Of a stretch of 64,000 nt of DNA, positions 1 to 14,411 are shown in pieces. A program made the translations under genes and the position numbers. The stretch is taken from NCBI RefSeq assembly GCF_021155775.2, contig NC_060236.1, positions 8,663,087-8,727,086 on the forward strand, written 5' to 3'. The notes beneath the pieces are model-generated. The model saw only the letters and a program-made list of their open reading frames with translations, did no database searches and was not told the DNA's origin. How positions within the stretch are numbered: the stretch's first letter is position 1; each line of letters starts with the position of its first letter. The stretch comes from Neodiprion pinetum (taxonomy: Eukaryota > Arthropoda > Insecta > Hymenoptera > Diprionidae).

Positions 1-173
1 ATCTTTCGCTCATCCTTAGCTGCCAAGTTCTAATCGCAACTCGTTTACATCTGTGCGGAACGATAATTGCATTTTTCAGCGAATCGTCTGCCCAAAGTCG
101 GGGTGTATGAGAAAACGTATTCGTACGATGTGATACACGTATCATAGATTTAATAACGTTATCGCATTTCCAG

Positions 174-3100
174 ATTCCAGAAGTGGGATACAAGACGAAA
201 CATGGCTGATTATGGGAGCTATTGCTACTCTACTTGTCATCGTCGTTGTGACGATGGTGGCTTGGAACTGTCGCAGAAAGGTACTTATACCCTGATGAAT
301 TCAGTCTTGGCCTTCGTGCCACGGTGAACGGACCGATTAATCGACATGGGAAACGTTGTTGCACAGGCATTGAAACGAAAGTTGATCAAAGCAAGACTAG
401 AGTACTTCAATTCCGGGGCCCCGATTCCTCTGGATCCAGAATTGGCTGTGAGCGATCAGGCCGAGTTACTGCCGTACAACAAGAAATGGGAATTCCCGCG
501 GGATTTCTTGAAACTTGGTAACGCGCTACTTCATTTCTTCTCCGGTAGTGAATAGTGATCATCCGTTTCGACGAATCCTATCGAGATGGGCACCATTCAG
601 CTTCCGATAATGAGATGGGCCGAATGAGTATGTCGAAAAGTATTTTTTGTATTCAATCCACATGACAAGGCCAATTATATTGTATCTGCCCGAAAACGTT
701 TTATTCAGCGAATTACACTTTTTGTCAGAAGATTGGCGAACCGATTGCGGCCGCGAGTAAAATGTTTACTCTGCAAATTTCGCCCGGTCAAGGCGGTCGA
801 TGTTGCTAATCACATCATAAGCAAATTAGCATCTTATCGTGAATATCTAGGACTTGATGAATTGAATGAGTCAAAGAATAAGTGTTGAGAATCAGTAATC
901 GCACCTCGAACTTTCCGCTTGTTGGATCCTCTCACATCACGCGTTCAATCGGCATTCGGGCACCTGGATCATCTTCAGTCCTCTCTGTTCATTGACAGAG
1001 TTTGATTCACTCTTACGATTAGCGGATCTTCAGATTGAGATTTTTTTATTAACTTTCTATATTTTGCCACCTCACCGGAACGTTTCTAAAGAACGGACCA
1101 CCGTCGCAGGTTAATCTTGATTTCATTACGAGAACACTTGAAATTGGGCTCGATCCTCAACACCAAACACAATAAGTCCTGTGATCATGGGTGAGAATCG
1201 GTTCATAAGCTCGTGAAATTCCTGAGTGAATGAAGTAATATTTACCAATTATCGCACGTAATTGCTTGCGATATTTACAAAACCTATAGATTACTTTCAG
1301 CGTCCTGGTAAGGAATTTTCATTGCTCTCCGCATTCCGTGTTACTATGAATCATTGATATTGCTCGAAGCAATTGGGGCCCAACATTTATTGATGAAACA
1401 TACAAGTGCACGATCCTTGCCATGTCAGAATATGGCGTGTAGCCGTCTGTATTTTCATCTTCAGATTCACTGCATCACTAATTGAGTTGGACACTTTAAA
1501 AAAAAATTGGGTTTGGACTTCCATAGAATGGTATTGGTATCAACCTAACAATATCCGAGTTTCAAATTCGTAATCAATCACAAAATTTGCTCTGTAGTAG
1601 TCCACAGCGGACACTACTGGTCAACTTGAACACTGCTCATTTATTACAGTGAATAAAATGCGGGATTATTCTTTTGACTTACACAACAACGCGATTCATT
1701 TAAAAATCGAGGTCATATTACGTCCGGTTACGTCCTTTATCCATCTATTGCCTCACATTTCGTAGACGACTATATTCCAGAAGTCTTCAACTTTTATGAC
1801 ATTGTCAGTGCGTTGATACACTTATCGATCAGTTTACCACCGAAAGGGAATAAAACTAATCAAAATCCGACATTTGACTGACTTGAAGTGAAAATCAAAA
1901 TTTAGGTGGGGTGCCCCGAACCCAGGCGTGGGAAGTTTAACGTCTCGAAAAATCGAGTATGACCTCCGAGAATTAAGTAGGAATGGGCTCCACTGTTTTA
2001 TTCAAAAGTTGGGGAAATTCTAGAAAAATACTGATTTGAGAACCTCTGGCAATGTTGTTTGCGCCAGCAATAGTGAACACAAACTTTCTGGTATATAATA
2101 GAAACAAATCTGAGCAAATTCGAACATCCGATACTGAAACACAGGAAATTTAAGGAGAGATTTTTGATTACAGTGTTCAAAACTAATAAAGTCTGTCTTT
2201 GATCCGATTCACACGTTCATATGCTAATATTGCTACCTGACTAGATCCCCGTAAGTTTTTCAAACAAACAAAAAATGTTTGATATTATATTATAATTGAA
2301 ACGTGTCAACCTAATTGTAGAGGAACATCAGCTGTTACATCGTAGATAGAGAAATCTGTTTTCATCACATCTGGAAATCACTATAATTCGTAAAATTCTA
2401 TCCATGTGATCTGAGGAGATCTCCGAGAGATCTTTACAGCGAACACAATAGCCAGATGAACATCAGTATTGAATCAGTGGACACTTTTTTCCTGACTTCA
2501 ATTCATTGACTGGATTTTTCTGCAAAAAAGTTTTAGGTCATTTGGCCATGCATATCCGATCCAGACTATTTCTGCAATACCCAACATGCTCCGTTGAAGT
2601 TTTTCCGAGTATACATAATCGGTGATCCGACATGCATGTTATTTACCTTTCAGAAGAAGTATTAGGAAGCGGTGCATTCGGCGTAGTGAGGAAGGCACAG
2701 GCAAAGACGATCTGCGCACGCGAAACAGTCACGACAGTTGCGGTCAAGACGGTCCGACCGACGGCCAACCTGAACTGCATGAAGGCCCTTCTTCGCGAAC
2801 TCAGGATTCTCGTTTACTTGGGTCAACATCTGAACATTGTCAACCTTCTCGGCGCGTGCACAAAAAATATTGATTTGGGTGAGTCGATTCGCGTAAATTG
2901 AATTAAGTTCGTTCTCACACCATACGGCGTTATGGATACTGACACTCACGCATTCCGTTGGATGTCGATAGGCGAACTCTTGGTCATCGTCGAATACTGC
3001 CGGTACGGGAATTTACACGACTACTTGGTACGACGCAGAGTCAACTTCATCGATCAATTGAACGATTCCGGAGAAAAAATATGCGTTTCTGCCTCCCGTG

Positions 3101-5269
3101 AAGACGGTATCAATGTCGATGACGTTGGGTAAGTCGCCCTGGCCTCCAATACTGACATGAATTTTGGTTACCTTCTGCCCATCTTTGTCACATCTCTGTG
3201 TACTTTCTTATGCCATGTTATTATGGTGGTATTGGAATGAATCGTCGGATGATAGTCAAAACTAGAGTTTCAATGACTTGTGATCGATTGATGTCACGAA
3301 AAATATCGTAAATTGTCATAAGCTCATCAAGTTAGCACGCTGCAATCAATTTGCCGTTGATCTCTAAGAATTGGCCATCACCATCAGAACTACTACGCTC
3401 ATGTGAATAGAATTTGCGAGAACAAGTGTATTAATTCTCGATCTCAGCTGTCCATTATTTTTATTGTGTTATGCTTGCAGTACAAACACGGACAGCCGTT
3501 CCGATGGCAATTCGACAATAGTTAACTGCTCGAATAACGTTACTTCCAAGACTACGGATGCAAGAGTGGACGACTGTTCCCCGAGTGTCAGTTTAACGGA
3601 ACTCAACGCGCCGTTGAAGTATCCAGGTGATCGGACGGATTCCAACTCAAGGCCGACGTGCACGCACGACTTGGTGTGTTGGGCTTGGCAGGTTTCGTGT
3701 GGCATGCAGTATCTTGGCGCGAAAAAGGTGGAAAAATACTCACAAGTTTATTCTTCTTGCGTCAGTAATTTCCAATACTGACACAGTTTACTCGTGGTCT
3801 TTTTCACTAGTCTTCTTCGGACACAAAATAACTGATATTAGTCAGTGCGTAGAATGGAATTAAAACTTAATCGTGTTTCAGATCGTACACGGTGACTTAG
3901 CAACGAGAAATATACTTCTCACCGATGACAACGTGGTAAAGATCTGTGACTTTGGTTTGTCAAAGTCTCTTCGGGAAGAAGAGAATCGGAAGAGCACGGA
4001 GAATGGTCCTCTCCCCGTCAAGTGGATGGCCATCGAGTCGCTCAGGGATCGAGTGTTTTCTACCAAATCGGACGTCTGGTCTTTCGGTGTCGTTTTGTGG
4101 GAACTGTTTTCTTTGGCGAGAACTCCTTATCCCCTGATAAGACCTGAGGATATGTGCCGAAAACTAGCCGAAGGTTATCGTATGGAGAAACCGCCGTACG
4201 CGCCGAGAAGCATGTGAGTGGCAAGCGTCGATTTCACCCGAATCATCAACGAACGAACTCTTCGACACGTAGAGATGTTCTGAACCACCTTTTCTCACCT
4301 CCATTCTAGTTACCAAATGATGCTTCGTTGCTGGAAAGCGGAGCCGTCGGAACGACCGTCGTTCGAAAAGCTGACGATCAACATAGCCGAGCTGATTGAG
4401 GAGCACGTGAAAACGGTATGCTCAATGTTTTGCAAAAGATTCATCATTCTTAGGTATTCAAACGTGACTTAGACGCGGTCCATGAAATCACTGATTCAAC
4501 TTCAGTCGCTCGTGAAATTTGCAAGTATATCATCCATCACCCGCATACATTGTAGAGATCAATATACATATATATGTATATATTAGGATGTTTCGCGTTC
4601 AAACAATATTTGAGTTACCTACGGACGTATGCAAAAAATGCATGCTGCTGGTCTAAAGAGAAGCCGCAAAGAGGCCGAGTACTATGGTTCCCGTTTTAGG
4701 GTGTGCAAATACAATTATTTTTAAAAAATGAAAAATATATATTAGCAAATCTTTGACACGTATTATCTATTTCGAATTTTAGGAAGAAATATCTAACCGC
4801 ATTTTTTGCGACCCTTGTATATCACCATTTCTCAGTTATGCGCTTCAGATAATATTTTCGGGCTATAATTGGGTTGGTTTCGGGCTATAAAAGGTTTGCT
4901 AATATCTGCTTTTCACTTACTCTGAAAAATCATTTTCACACACCTTAATCAAAACTTGTGCTACTGTACTCATTTAAAGCTTCTTTTCTGATCAAAAGCA
5001 AGCATCATTTCTATGCGGCTGTAGTAAAATTGGAAATTTTTGAAATGTGAAACATCTTAACATGTACATATAAAACAGTAATATGTGCATTACAGAATGA
5101 TTTTGTTTTTACGTTGCATGATATTTCGCCGCGACGTTGACATGAAAACACATTTCAGTTTTACCTGGAGTTGGGCAATCCGTACACCAAGATTTACGCT
5201 GATATCTGGAAACGCGAGAGAGAGACTGCGATAAGCGCAGAAGAATCTGACGCCCTCGAAGTAGAATAA
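174..5269 (+). CDS. Split-kinase receptor tyrosine kinase, copy 1 (PDGF/VEGF-receptor-like, Pvr-type), 5' part off the window
   Basis: Visible exons: 174-280, 367-517, 2654-2878, 2972-3128, 3481-3727, 3882-4213, 4310-4415 and 5159-5269, all with GT-AG borders and matching phases. The first carries a single membrane helix ending in basic residues (CRRK). The second holds the juxtamembrane segment with the PYNKKWEFPRD motif typical of PDGFR/VEGFR-class receptors. Then come the glycine loop GSGAFGVV, the VAVK lysine, an alpha-C glutamate, a kinase insert of roughly 80 residues that splits the kinase, HGDLATRN, the DFG motif, PVKWMAIES and DVWSFGVVLWEL. The tail ends in ESDALEVE. Such receptors sit in the plasma membrane and phosphorylate tyrosines after ligand-driven dimerisation. 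The catalytic-loop Arg of HRD is Gly here. The ectodomain exons lie to the left of base 1. Torso is an alternative assignment because copy 2 has an Ig plus FN3 ectodomain; the kinase itself looks more like Pvr. Confidence 0.85.
518..2653 (+). other. Long intron of receptor copy 1, shared with copy 2
   Basis: This 2.1-kb intron lies between the juxtamembrane exon and the first kinase exon. It aligns along its length with 27049-29400 of copy 2, with scattered substitutions, so the intron was duplicated with the gene. No coding content was seen. Confidence 0.75.
3482..3670 (+). other. Kinase-insert segment of receptor copy 1
   Basis: Within exon 3481-3727. It encodes a polar, Ser/Thr/Asn-rich stretch between the two kinase lobes (YLVRRR upstream, DLVCWAWQVSCGMQYL downstream). 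A long insert at this site defines the PDGFR/VEGFR/Torso class. The corresponding stretch in copy 2 is in exon 30228-30474. Confidence 0.6.
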
Positions 5270-8200
5270 TGAGAAAATAATTCTGCAATGAACCCGAGAC
5301 GCGGAATTTCCCGTCAATATCTGCAGTCCGTTTTAACTTCTATAACTCGTTACATTTTTAGCCACAAGTTCGCTTCTCGTATATTAATTACATAATTACC
5401 GAATGCAAATTTAATCATTAAAAATACGCTGTAAAGAAATACATTGGATACATTACGTGATACATCGCCATGTGTGCGGTCCATATTTGAAAAGGCCGGA
5501 GTGAGCGACGAATTGGTGTTACTTGCAATGAAAAACAATGAAACAGCCCCGATGATAACGTTCGATGGAACGTGAAAATTTCCGATGGGATGTCATCTAA
5601 ATAACCAGACATGGTCTGACAAATTCCATCGAAATTTTTGAACAGTGAAATTCAACTTCTGAAAAGGAAAAACCTCCGAATCGTCATTTCCAATAAAGGA
5701 TATTGCAATGAAAGTCACGTGTCTCATGCCTTGTATCAGCCGTTCTCAGTACGCAAATTATGTAGTATTCGTGGAAATTGAGAATTGAAAAATTTCTGAA
5801 AACTCAATTCTTCTCACGCTGATAATTTATGATATCAACAAAAATATATACCTCAGGTAAATCCCGGTTGAATTTCACTGGAAAGAATTTTCTTACTGTA
5901 TGAAATATTGTAGATGAAAAAGTTTTGGAAATATTTTACAGAGAATCCACCGTATCTAAAAATAATTTGATCGTTCCAAAATAAGCTGTCAGCTTCACAC
6001 AGTCTGTCAACCTAAATGTAAAGAGGAGTCACATTGAGGAATAAAATCCTTGATGATTACAATCAAATTTAGATAGGACGGTATAAATTTCGAACACGTA
6101 GCCAATCTTCTTAAATCCATTCTTGATACAGAATTCAAAACACCGGACGTACATTTTCCAGCCTTAGAAACATTTCATTCCACCACAAAATGACGGATAG
6201 AAATAAAAACGAGAACTAAAAATACGGTTCCTTCTCAATAAAATTTATTCAATCCGGGTGAATTTTGCCGTTGCGTTATGAATCGCAAATTTTTCGGTCG
6301 GTAAAACAGTCCAGAAAGAAGATGGAGCGGCTAGACACAGTGCTGCCATCTTATAAATGCCGACTAGATCAGCGGGCTCGCTTTCTTGGCTGAAAGCCAA
6401 TCGATCTTATGAAGTACTTTCAAACTTCTGCCGCGAGTACGAAACATTTATGCATCTATTGAATATTCATTTGTTAATATCCGCGCAGCTGCCAGGCGCT
6501 GATTACAAAACAGGTTTTTGTATTATAATATGTTTGTACTACTAGTCTCGCATTTGCGATTTACGAGTAACGTATCAACGCGGTTTTTTTTTCTCTTGTG
6601 AAATCTTTTGCTTAGATATCACGTCTGTTTCATACAATACTGCAGGATTTTATCCCGGACAAGGTTCGACATGAAAATGAATACGATATTGGATTCAGAT
6701 TGCATGCTACACTTTATCCTTGATCGTAAATTTTCCAATCAAAGATAGTTGCTCCAACGATTTGTTTTTATTTTTGTCTTTTTCAGTCACGCGAAGACTT
6801 TTTCAAAATATCAACAATCGTTACCGTTTTCACAATATTTTCAAGAACCAACAGATTATTCCGCCACACGTTTCTGCAAACGATGAATTTTGTGAGGGAA
6901 AAACCACGCACAGCAATTGTATTGAAATTTTTCTTCAGCAAACTTCGACCGATTTGAGATAAACGAAAGATTCCGATTGTCGTTCAAAGTATTCCAATTG
7001 TTTACAGTTACGACGTCACACTTCTCGATAATCTATTTTCATCAGTTTTCTTCTAGTTTTTCTTCACGACGGTTCAATTCTCTCGAAGTCTGAATTTTTT
7101 TCTATCTTACAATTAGAAATCCGTCAAGTCCCCCGATGTCTTCTTTGTTCTGGGGTTCGAGACCTGTCGTCGCAATTCCACAAAGATCTAGGAAACAAAG
7201 AAGATTCCTGTCTCGGCCTCGATTTTAGGCCTTCGAATTCGTATGTATGCATGGGTATGTCGTACACGTATACAAGCCTGTGAATACAGATTTCAGGAGC
7301 CTTCGAACCTCCGGACCAAATCTTTGAACGTCTCTGGAACGAGGAGAAGAGTCCCTCGGAAATTCTCGTTTACGGCTAATTGACCGTCCAAATATTTTTA
7401 CGACGATTATGTGCCACGTGCTGGTTCGCATCACTACGTCGAATTTCGTCACGGCAGATTTCGAGACAATAAGCGTACAGACGAAATAGGAAGTCCGTCG
7501 AGAATTGACGATTTGGCCAAAAATATGGAACAGTATTTGCAAGTCGAACCCGAAAGATCTTGTTGGTTATAAATTTGACCGTATAATTGATAATTCGGTG
7601 AAGATTAAGACGTGGTAAAGTCGACACAAAATCATTACAAAAGCTTCGGGAATTTTAATTTTCCAACACGCGAAAATCTAATCTTTTCTGAATCCAAAAA
7701 GGTGAAAATTCCAGAACTTCTATATCTATAATACATTTTGAATTCCTATATTTCTGTCCATTCTGACGATTGTATACTTTGGTGATCTGCATTGTAAATT
7801 TCTGTGAGAAATGCCGCTTGTGCAATGCGTCGCCGTTTCTATTTTTTTACCCCCACCCGATATTACGCAGCACTGAACGAGGCAGAGGTGTGATAACGTG
7901 TTGGCAGACACTCACTTTCGCGTGAAGCATTGAGAGAACTCTTGTGATTAGTGCCAATGACCGATGCGACGCGTACGCTTTGCCAACACTTTTAATATAT
8001 CGGTGAAAAGTGGTTTACAATTATCTTGGGTAATACAGCAAAACATTCAACTTTACCGTGTAAAAGTCTGTGAAAACGTTTGATGAAATAATGTTTATCA
8101 TAGCAACTCTTTCGCATATTGTATTTGTAATAACGAATATAATAAAAAAAAAAAAGAAAAACGATACAAAATTTAAAAAATTGAGGTATTATACGTTATT

Positions 8201-8899
8201 GACATAGTCGAGTGCGTTACAGGAAGGAGAAATATTTTCAATTGGATTTCGTAATTTTGAACTGGATTCAATTGAATTTAATTAAATTACAGCCGATTAC
8301 GGATATGATGATGACGTATGGTAACTGTAATTGGTTACACATCAATCGATCGTATCGTTATTCAATTCCAGAATCCAAACTTGAACAATATTTACGGCAG
8401 AGAGCATGAAATATGTCTGCAGGAAATATAGATAAATTCTAAGTTGATCTAACTCTGTGTGTACAACAGCGATTGAAGAATACTCACCTTTTTCTGATTC
8501 ACACAGCAATGCGCGTTACCCATAATTTCTCACTCCTCTCAGGCCATCCAGTGCAATTTCATATCGACGAAGAGTGAACGAAGAGTTTCACGTTGATGGA
8601 TCAAGGAACCGTTATATTTTTCTACATTTTTTTTCTATTCAAATAATTTCCTTTGATCATGCACCACTCTGACCGATTTTAAAACCACTTTTATCAATTC
8701 TCATATGCACACTCACTTGTATTCAATGATTTAAAATATCGAGTTTAGCTTCCGTTGGTTTTTAATTTTCTTTTTCATTCCTACAATTCCTACAATTCAC
8801 GGTCAGATATTCAATATTCAAGCGTATTATACACGGACGTAATACATTGGTATAAAATATTACGGCGTAAGCTTTCACGGACGCAATGGTCATGATGAA
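5270..8899. other. 3' flank of receptor copy 1 and non-coding DNA
   Basis: The first few hundred bases are the 3' untranslated region; AATAAA occurs at 5692-5697. Segment 5340-5540 still resembles 32200-32430 downstream of copy 2, so the duplication extended past the stop codon. The rest is AT-rich, with an A-tract near 8143-8160. I see no gene here. Confidence 0.5.
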
Positions 8900-8949
8900 A
8901 ATTCCTCGTGTAAAAGATTTCGCGGGTCCGGATAGCGAGTAGCTTACTT

Positions 8950-10420
8950 GTCGACCGAATTCCAGAATAATCGTCGCGGCTTCGATATTCTCCCGGTCTT
9001 CGTTATTTCTCTCCTCCATTCACCTCCACTCACCGCACAATTATACGATCTTGTCGTGAAATTCTCTTTTCTCGTCTCCCGGCACTTTTTTCGCGCGAAT
9101 AATCGTCCCGCGCCAAAAACAAGGGAACCTCATTTGAACCTTGGTCTTTCAACCGCAGGATATAAAAACGCAGACGAAAATCGCAACGGTTTGCAGTCAC
9201 CTAAGCCGTTGTCGTGTGCGCGACGCATACACGTCCAGACATTTCTTACGGCGTTCGAGAATAACGCTATGAATAGCAAAAATTGGATAAAGTGGTCATC
9301 GTCGAGGATAGTCGGCGGTCAGGGCGAGGCGGCAACGGCCGAATATTTTCGCTCGTGTCGGTGATATCATTACGCGGGATTCTCAAACGAACTTGACCGC
9401 CGGCCGAATACGACACAAGACGCACGAAGGGGAAACGAGCGAACGCAACGTGCGAGGAGGGGGGGAAATATATCGCCAAGCTTTAACAATCAACGACACG
9501 ACGAAACGAATCTCGGCAGCTTCTTTTTTTTATTATTTTTCATTTTTATTTTCACCTCAATTATAAAAAATCATAATTCTCCAACGAAGTTTTCGGTCTC
9601 CTTTTCATTCGGCAACCTTTAACCTGACACTTGCGAATATTATGTATACAGTCACTAACGACGATCACTTATGATTGATAACGTCGGCGATAATTTGACT
9701 GGAATCTTGTAAGTCCGTGGTGAAGATCACGACGAATACTAATTTGGATATCTTTATTTCTTTTTTTGTTATTACTTTATCGCAGGAGGTTGGTAAAATG
9801 AAAATTACTATTTTCTTTCGCAATCGAGTTACGATATGAGAGTCTCGTATCGAACGTGGATCAAATTATTTGTATCGCAAGCTACAACGACGATTCCTTT
9901 GATAATGCAAAAATTGAAAATACTGGAATTTGTTTCACGACGCCGGCATGGTGATATATTTAAATTCACAACGTTGCATCGATATTCGATTATAATCATA
10001 ACATTGAAATATTGGTGAAAATTTGTAACTGCTTTGAAACCAAGCATCGATGTAGCGAAGATTTTGATTGTAAATTCACTATTTTCTATATTGGTGTCAA
10101 GAAAAAAAATCTATGCCGCTCAGGGACATAAAAATCTAACACATAGTCGACGTACGTGTATCTCGTAATAAAATTTATAGTAGAGTTACCGATTTTTTGG
10201 TTCACCAACCTCTTGGAAGGGGAGACGTCGACGAGGCGCGAAAAGCGAACGGCGAGTGCGAATTTGCGAAGAGTGAATATTAGAGAGCGAGAGTCGCCGG
10301 TTCTCCCCGGTAAGAAACGCGGACGCGAAATGAAGCCAGAAGAGTCGAGGCGTTAGGATGTCGAAGAGACGCGACCGACAGTAACGCGAAAGCTCGACGA
10401 GATTAGCGACGTGAGAGAGG
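8950..10420. other. GC-rich non-coding islands
   Basis: Two stretches, about 8990-9480 and 10200-10440, are clearly richer in G, C and CpG than their surroundings. The first contains a TATA/initiator candidate. The second ends a purine-rich run with a good donor (CCCCG then GTAAGA, near 10309). They look like 5' untranslated or regulatory DNA. The 138-codon open frame over 8948-9364 has no recognisable domain and I do not call it a gene. Confidence 0.35.
9161..9199 (+). promoter_or_regulatory. Candidate core promoter (TATA plus initiator)
   Basis: TATAAAAA starts at 9161, and a GCAGTC initiator-like site has its A at 9195, 34 bases later. The same TATA-to-initiator spacing is found in the GMC promoters of this window. 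The downstream transcript is unknown; it could be a non-coding leader for receptor copy 2 or a separate RNA. Confidence 0.4.
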
Positions 10421-12859
10421 CTAGCCTAGCTTCTAAGCCACAGCCGTTTAAGCTTTCAGCAAATTGCGCCCCGTGAATAACGATTTTCGACTCTACGGTT
10501 TCAACACTTTTACAAGTTCTTCGCGAACAACGGTGCTGCGATATTTTAGCAACTTTGTGACAGATTAATTTCATTTTCCCTCATCGTGATGAATAGCAGT
10601 GCGTTGAAGAACGGGAAAAAAAATTGAGACCGGAACTTGTACGAAGAAACCTAAAAATCGATTGCAAAATAAGATTGTGAATGTCATGTTTTACGCTTAC
10701 GTTGAGGTCTGCGAATTTCATCGTTCAAGTGTCAATTTCTGCACGCAATTAATTGAAATGTGAGTGATTGATTGCTGGTTAAATTCTTTTGAGACTCGGG
10801 AAAAAATTTAATGACGTTTCTGTTTCGATTTTTTTTTCAGATCTACGATGAAAAATTGAAAAGGTTTCCGTTGATACAGTCGCACGGTTCGGAAATTTTT
10901 CATTTTTCACTATTCATTCTTGTTCCAACTTTTACAATACCTGTAACAACACGACCTTGCAGGAAACTGTTGCATAAATTACGGTGAACTCACTGTTTAG
11001 TTTATTCGTGATTCGTATTTCGTATAGTTGATGTTATATCGTCGACATTGAGTAGGAAACGTAGTACGTGAAACTCACTGTCGACAAAGTTTTCTACGTA
11101 CAAAAATGTGAAAATCTCGATGAGCGTTTAATTCAATAAAACAATCGACAGTATGTTCGGCGTACAGTTTGAAGCAAAAACAAGCAGATTGACGAATATG
11201 TTTCGACCATCACGATATTGTAAACTTCCACCATAACAGTCAAACAAATCGATCAGGCATTTGAACGAAGTAAAATATCAAAACAAATTTACAGATTCGA
11301 GTTGGATGAAATAGCAAAACGAATATCCGACGAACCACTCCGCTGCAAAAATATCGAACTCATGCATCTTACGTACTAAACATAGCTCTTCGTCTGTACA
11401 ATCAATCGTAGCCAGATGTAATGTGAATTAAAAAGCGATTCTAACAGTAGATCTAAAATTCGAACTGTAGCGAACAATTGAAAAAAGTACATCGCCGATT
11501 TCGACAATCTTCGATCACTTTTCGACGATTTATGGACAGCGGGACTCGCCGGAATTATTGCGACTCGGTAATAAAACTTATTCCTCGCCATTGCGTCACT
11601 TTCGACAGTTATTATAGCTCAGCCATCGACTAAGCAACGTCAACGATTATCGCATCATGTGCGCACGTAGGAATCGAAAGATCGTTACATCCACATTGAC
11701 ACGCAACGAGTTCCGCAATCGCTTCGCGTTTTTCCCGCAATAATGTGGCGCGCGCATCTTTGCGGGCCTCACGTTGGGCCCAAAGAGGAGGGGGACTTGT
11801 CACGTGGCCCTGAGGCCGTTCGATTGGAAATTGAATCTACGATTCCGATTCATTGTTATTGATTTCGAGTGGCTTGCGGAGATTTTTACCGCATCGCGAT
11901 GTCCTTCCTGATTTATGGTGATTTCCGGCGATTTGAAGAGATTTTCGTTGGCATCGGTGTTAAACGAAATCAGGACAAATAACTGCATGTCACTTCGAAA
12001 GCTTGGAATCCACTTCTTAAACTAGATTTCGACGAACACGTACGATCGCTGACGCGTCCATGAAATGTTGATGAATTTGAGAAATTCGTACGTTTGCTGA
12101 AAGACTTGAAATTGCAACGATATCCATGATATCACGCGATTTCAAATAATTCTCGGTGATTTATACCTAAACATTGCATTTGCCTCGATTGATACCTCGT
12201 TATTTCGAAGAATACGCTACCGTTACCTTTCATTGATAATTTCCATTTATACTTCTCAAATTTATCTCTGCCACGAATGAATGGGATCTTGAAATTCACG
12301 TAAATCCTGCCTACTATTCGTGAACATTCCGTGATTATGACAATTAGCAATCCGGTATTTAGAAGTGTAGGTACGTTGAGACGCGTTTCGTTTGGAAGCC
12401 ACGTTTCGTTTCGTCTTTCACTTACGCACGGAAGACGTGTTGTAAACATCAAAATACTGCTCGAGGTATGAAGTTTATTGAATCCACTTTTGAAAAATTG
12501 CAGACTCGCACTTTTTTCATTCGACGAATGGGGTAAGACGAAATTTCTGTTTCACTTATCATCACTCAGCAGCATTTCGCATAGCAGCAAATTTTTGAAG
12601 AAAAATAATCACGGAAAATTAACTTCTGACAATGAATCGAGGCTCTAAACGCGATTTACTCGTGACTCTAAGCAAATTTAACAACACGTGATATATGCCT
12701 GTATGACCACGTAACGGTATTCGGTTCAGGGATCGAAGTCACGGGTTATATACAGAAATTTTTTCATCCTGACGATAATTACACAAAGATCTCATTATGC
12801 GTCGAAACTGTTTTTCCTGTTTTTCCCCCAAATCGAGGTGATTGTTCAAAATAACTTAC

Positions 12860-12986
12860 ATCATCCTGCGTATCGTGTCTTTGAATTTCATGCATATTGG
12901 AATCATGTCCCAACAAATCGTCCAGCCTAAAACAACGGTGCTGAAATTGTTCAAGTGCTTTATAACGCATGGCAAGTGTACGAAAC
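12860..12986 (-). CDS. Candidate internal exon of the same unidentified minus-strand gene
   Basis: On the minus strand a T-rich tract and TGATAG acceptor precede 42 open codons rich in charged residues (for example ALEQFQHRCFRLDDLLGHD). The frame ends at GATGAT then donor GTAAGT. A shorter form may start at 12926 after TTTTAG. Its entry phase is 2 while the exon at 14.4 kb leaves in phase 0, so at least one exon between them would be needed. Family not recognised. Confidence 0.3.
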
Positions 12987-13101
12987 CTATCAGAAAGTTC
13001 AAGTAACCGTAAAAAAAAATAAGTACCCATAAAAATTGGCAGTGATTGATGACAAATGATTATCTACACGCTCGTGGCTGTCTATCGTAGTCGAGGGTGT
13101 G

Positions 13102-13174
13102 TATAAAAAGCTTCGGCGGGTTGCGTTCGCTTGATCGTGAGATTAGCGAATCTGGCCGTAGTTCAAAAGTGAGT
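13102..13174 (+). promoter_or_regulatory. Candidate TATA promoter with short leader exon
   Basis: TATAAAAAG at 13102-13110 is followed by a short GC-rich segment and a strong donor, AAAA then GTGAGT at 13169. A start site near 13132 would give a non-coding leader exon of about 35 bases. No consensus initiator was found and no coding exon can be assigned. Confidence 0.3.
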
Positions 13175-14411
13175 CTATCACGAATAGCTGGTATGTGACT
13201 CACCTGAAGTAGGAAACGATGGCCACAGATAAAATACACGGTTGAAGATCACGGTTGGTAAGTATAGACACGTATGAATCATTACGATAATATGCGCGTC
13301 ACAAAAAAATTGACTGGTAGAAACAAATTTACTTCACCAATCCATTCATACGTTTCTGTGCGAGTTACATCATCATTCCCGACCGAAATTTCTTCGGACA
13401 AAATGAACTCATCGGTTGACTTTTATTATCCACTCTACGATTTGCCAAAAATTCTTACGCAGAATTGAAAAGTATGATTATTAAGTAAATTTTACGTACG
13501 TTTGTGATGCATAATCATTGGGTGGTTTATGATTGACAATATTTTGACTGTTTTTTGAGAATATTTCGTTTCTCTTAGTGTAAATCCGATAAGCGATTAC
13601 GATTTCACTGATTCCAAAAATTCAAGAAATTTGATTAAACAGAGTTCGTATTCAAGTGCTTGAATAGATGATTTAGCGGTCTTTGAAGTTCTTTCTGCGA
13701 CTCACTGCCAGTCGAAATATTCGAATAAAAACCAATGAATCAGTTCAGTTGACAGTAAAATTATTCGGTGACGGAATTCGGTTGAAGGAATTGCAATTGA
13801 AGTGGAATCATCAGAGGTCAAGATAGTAACGCTGCTGTAAGCTTTGTGAAAAAAACGTCGATAACGTTTATCACGTAATTCCACTTTACCATAAATTGTA
13901 GCGCGTAATAAATATTCAAGTCATTCGAAAGACGCAACCTCTCATACCTTACTGATATTACTTGAATTGAGAATCAAATTCTTAATTACTCATGTCAGCT
14001 GGTTACAGATAACTGTCCAACTAAGTAATTCACATTTTTAATCAATCTTACAGAGTGTTTTTGGCTGGTCGTTAAAATTGTTTCAATGAAATTGACTATG
14101 ATTGACTTTGACGGTAGGTTGATAAAAACGTGTATGATAGCTGATTAAGAAATTGAAAGTTATTCGGAAACAAACTCTTTCTGGCTATTTGATTGGTTAC
14201 GTCAAACATTGCGTCAAATCAGTTATTAATTCAATGATTTAAATGAATCAGTTTTATACGCAAACGTAACGAATTCATGGCTCATTTGACTTTGAATAAA
14301 CTGGCACCGAATACCTTGATTCCGTCGTTAATTTTCCTCTCCTCGACGATTATCAGAATGATTTATAAATCATATAACAACCATTATGGGTACCGATTAT
14401 TCACCACTTAC

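Noticed and set aside
2662..2949. Minus-strand open frames opposite kinase exons (also 29409-29696)
   Set aside because: Shadow frames of the real kinase exons.
8948..9364. 138-codon open frame as a gene
   Set aside because: Overlaps a TATA/initiator candidate, has no domain and is probably open by base composition.
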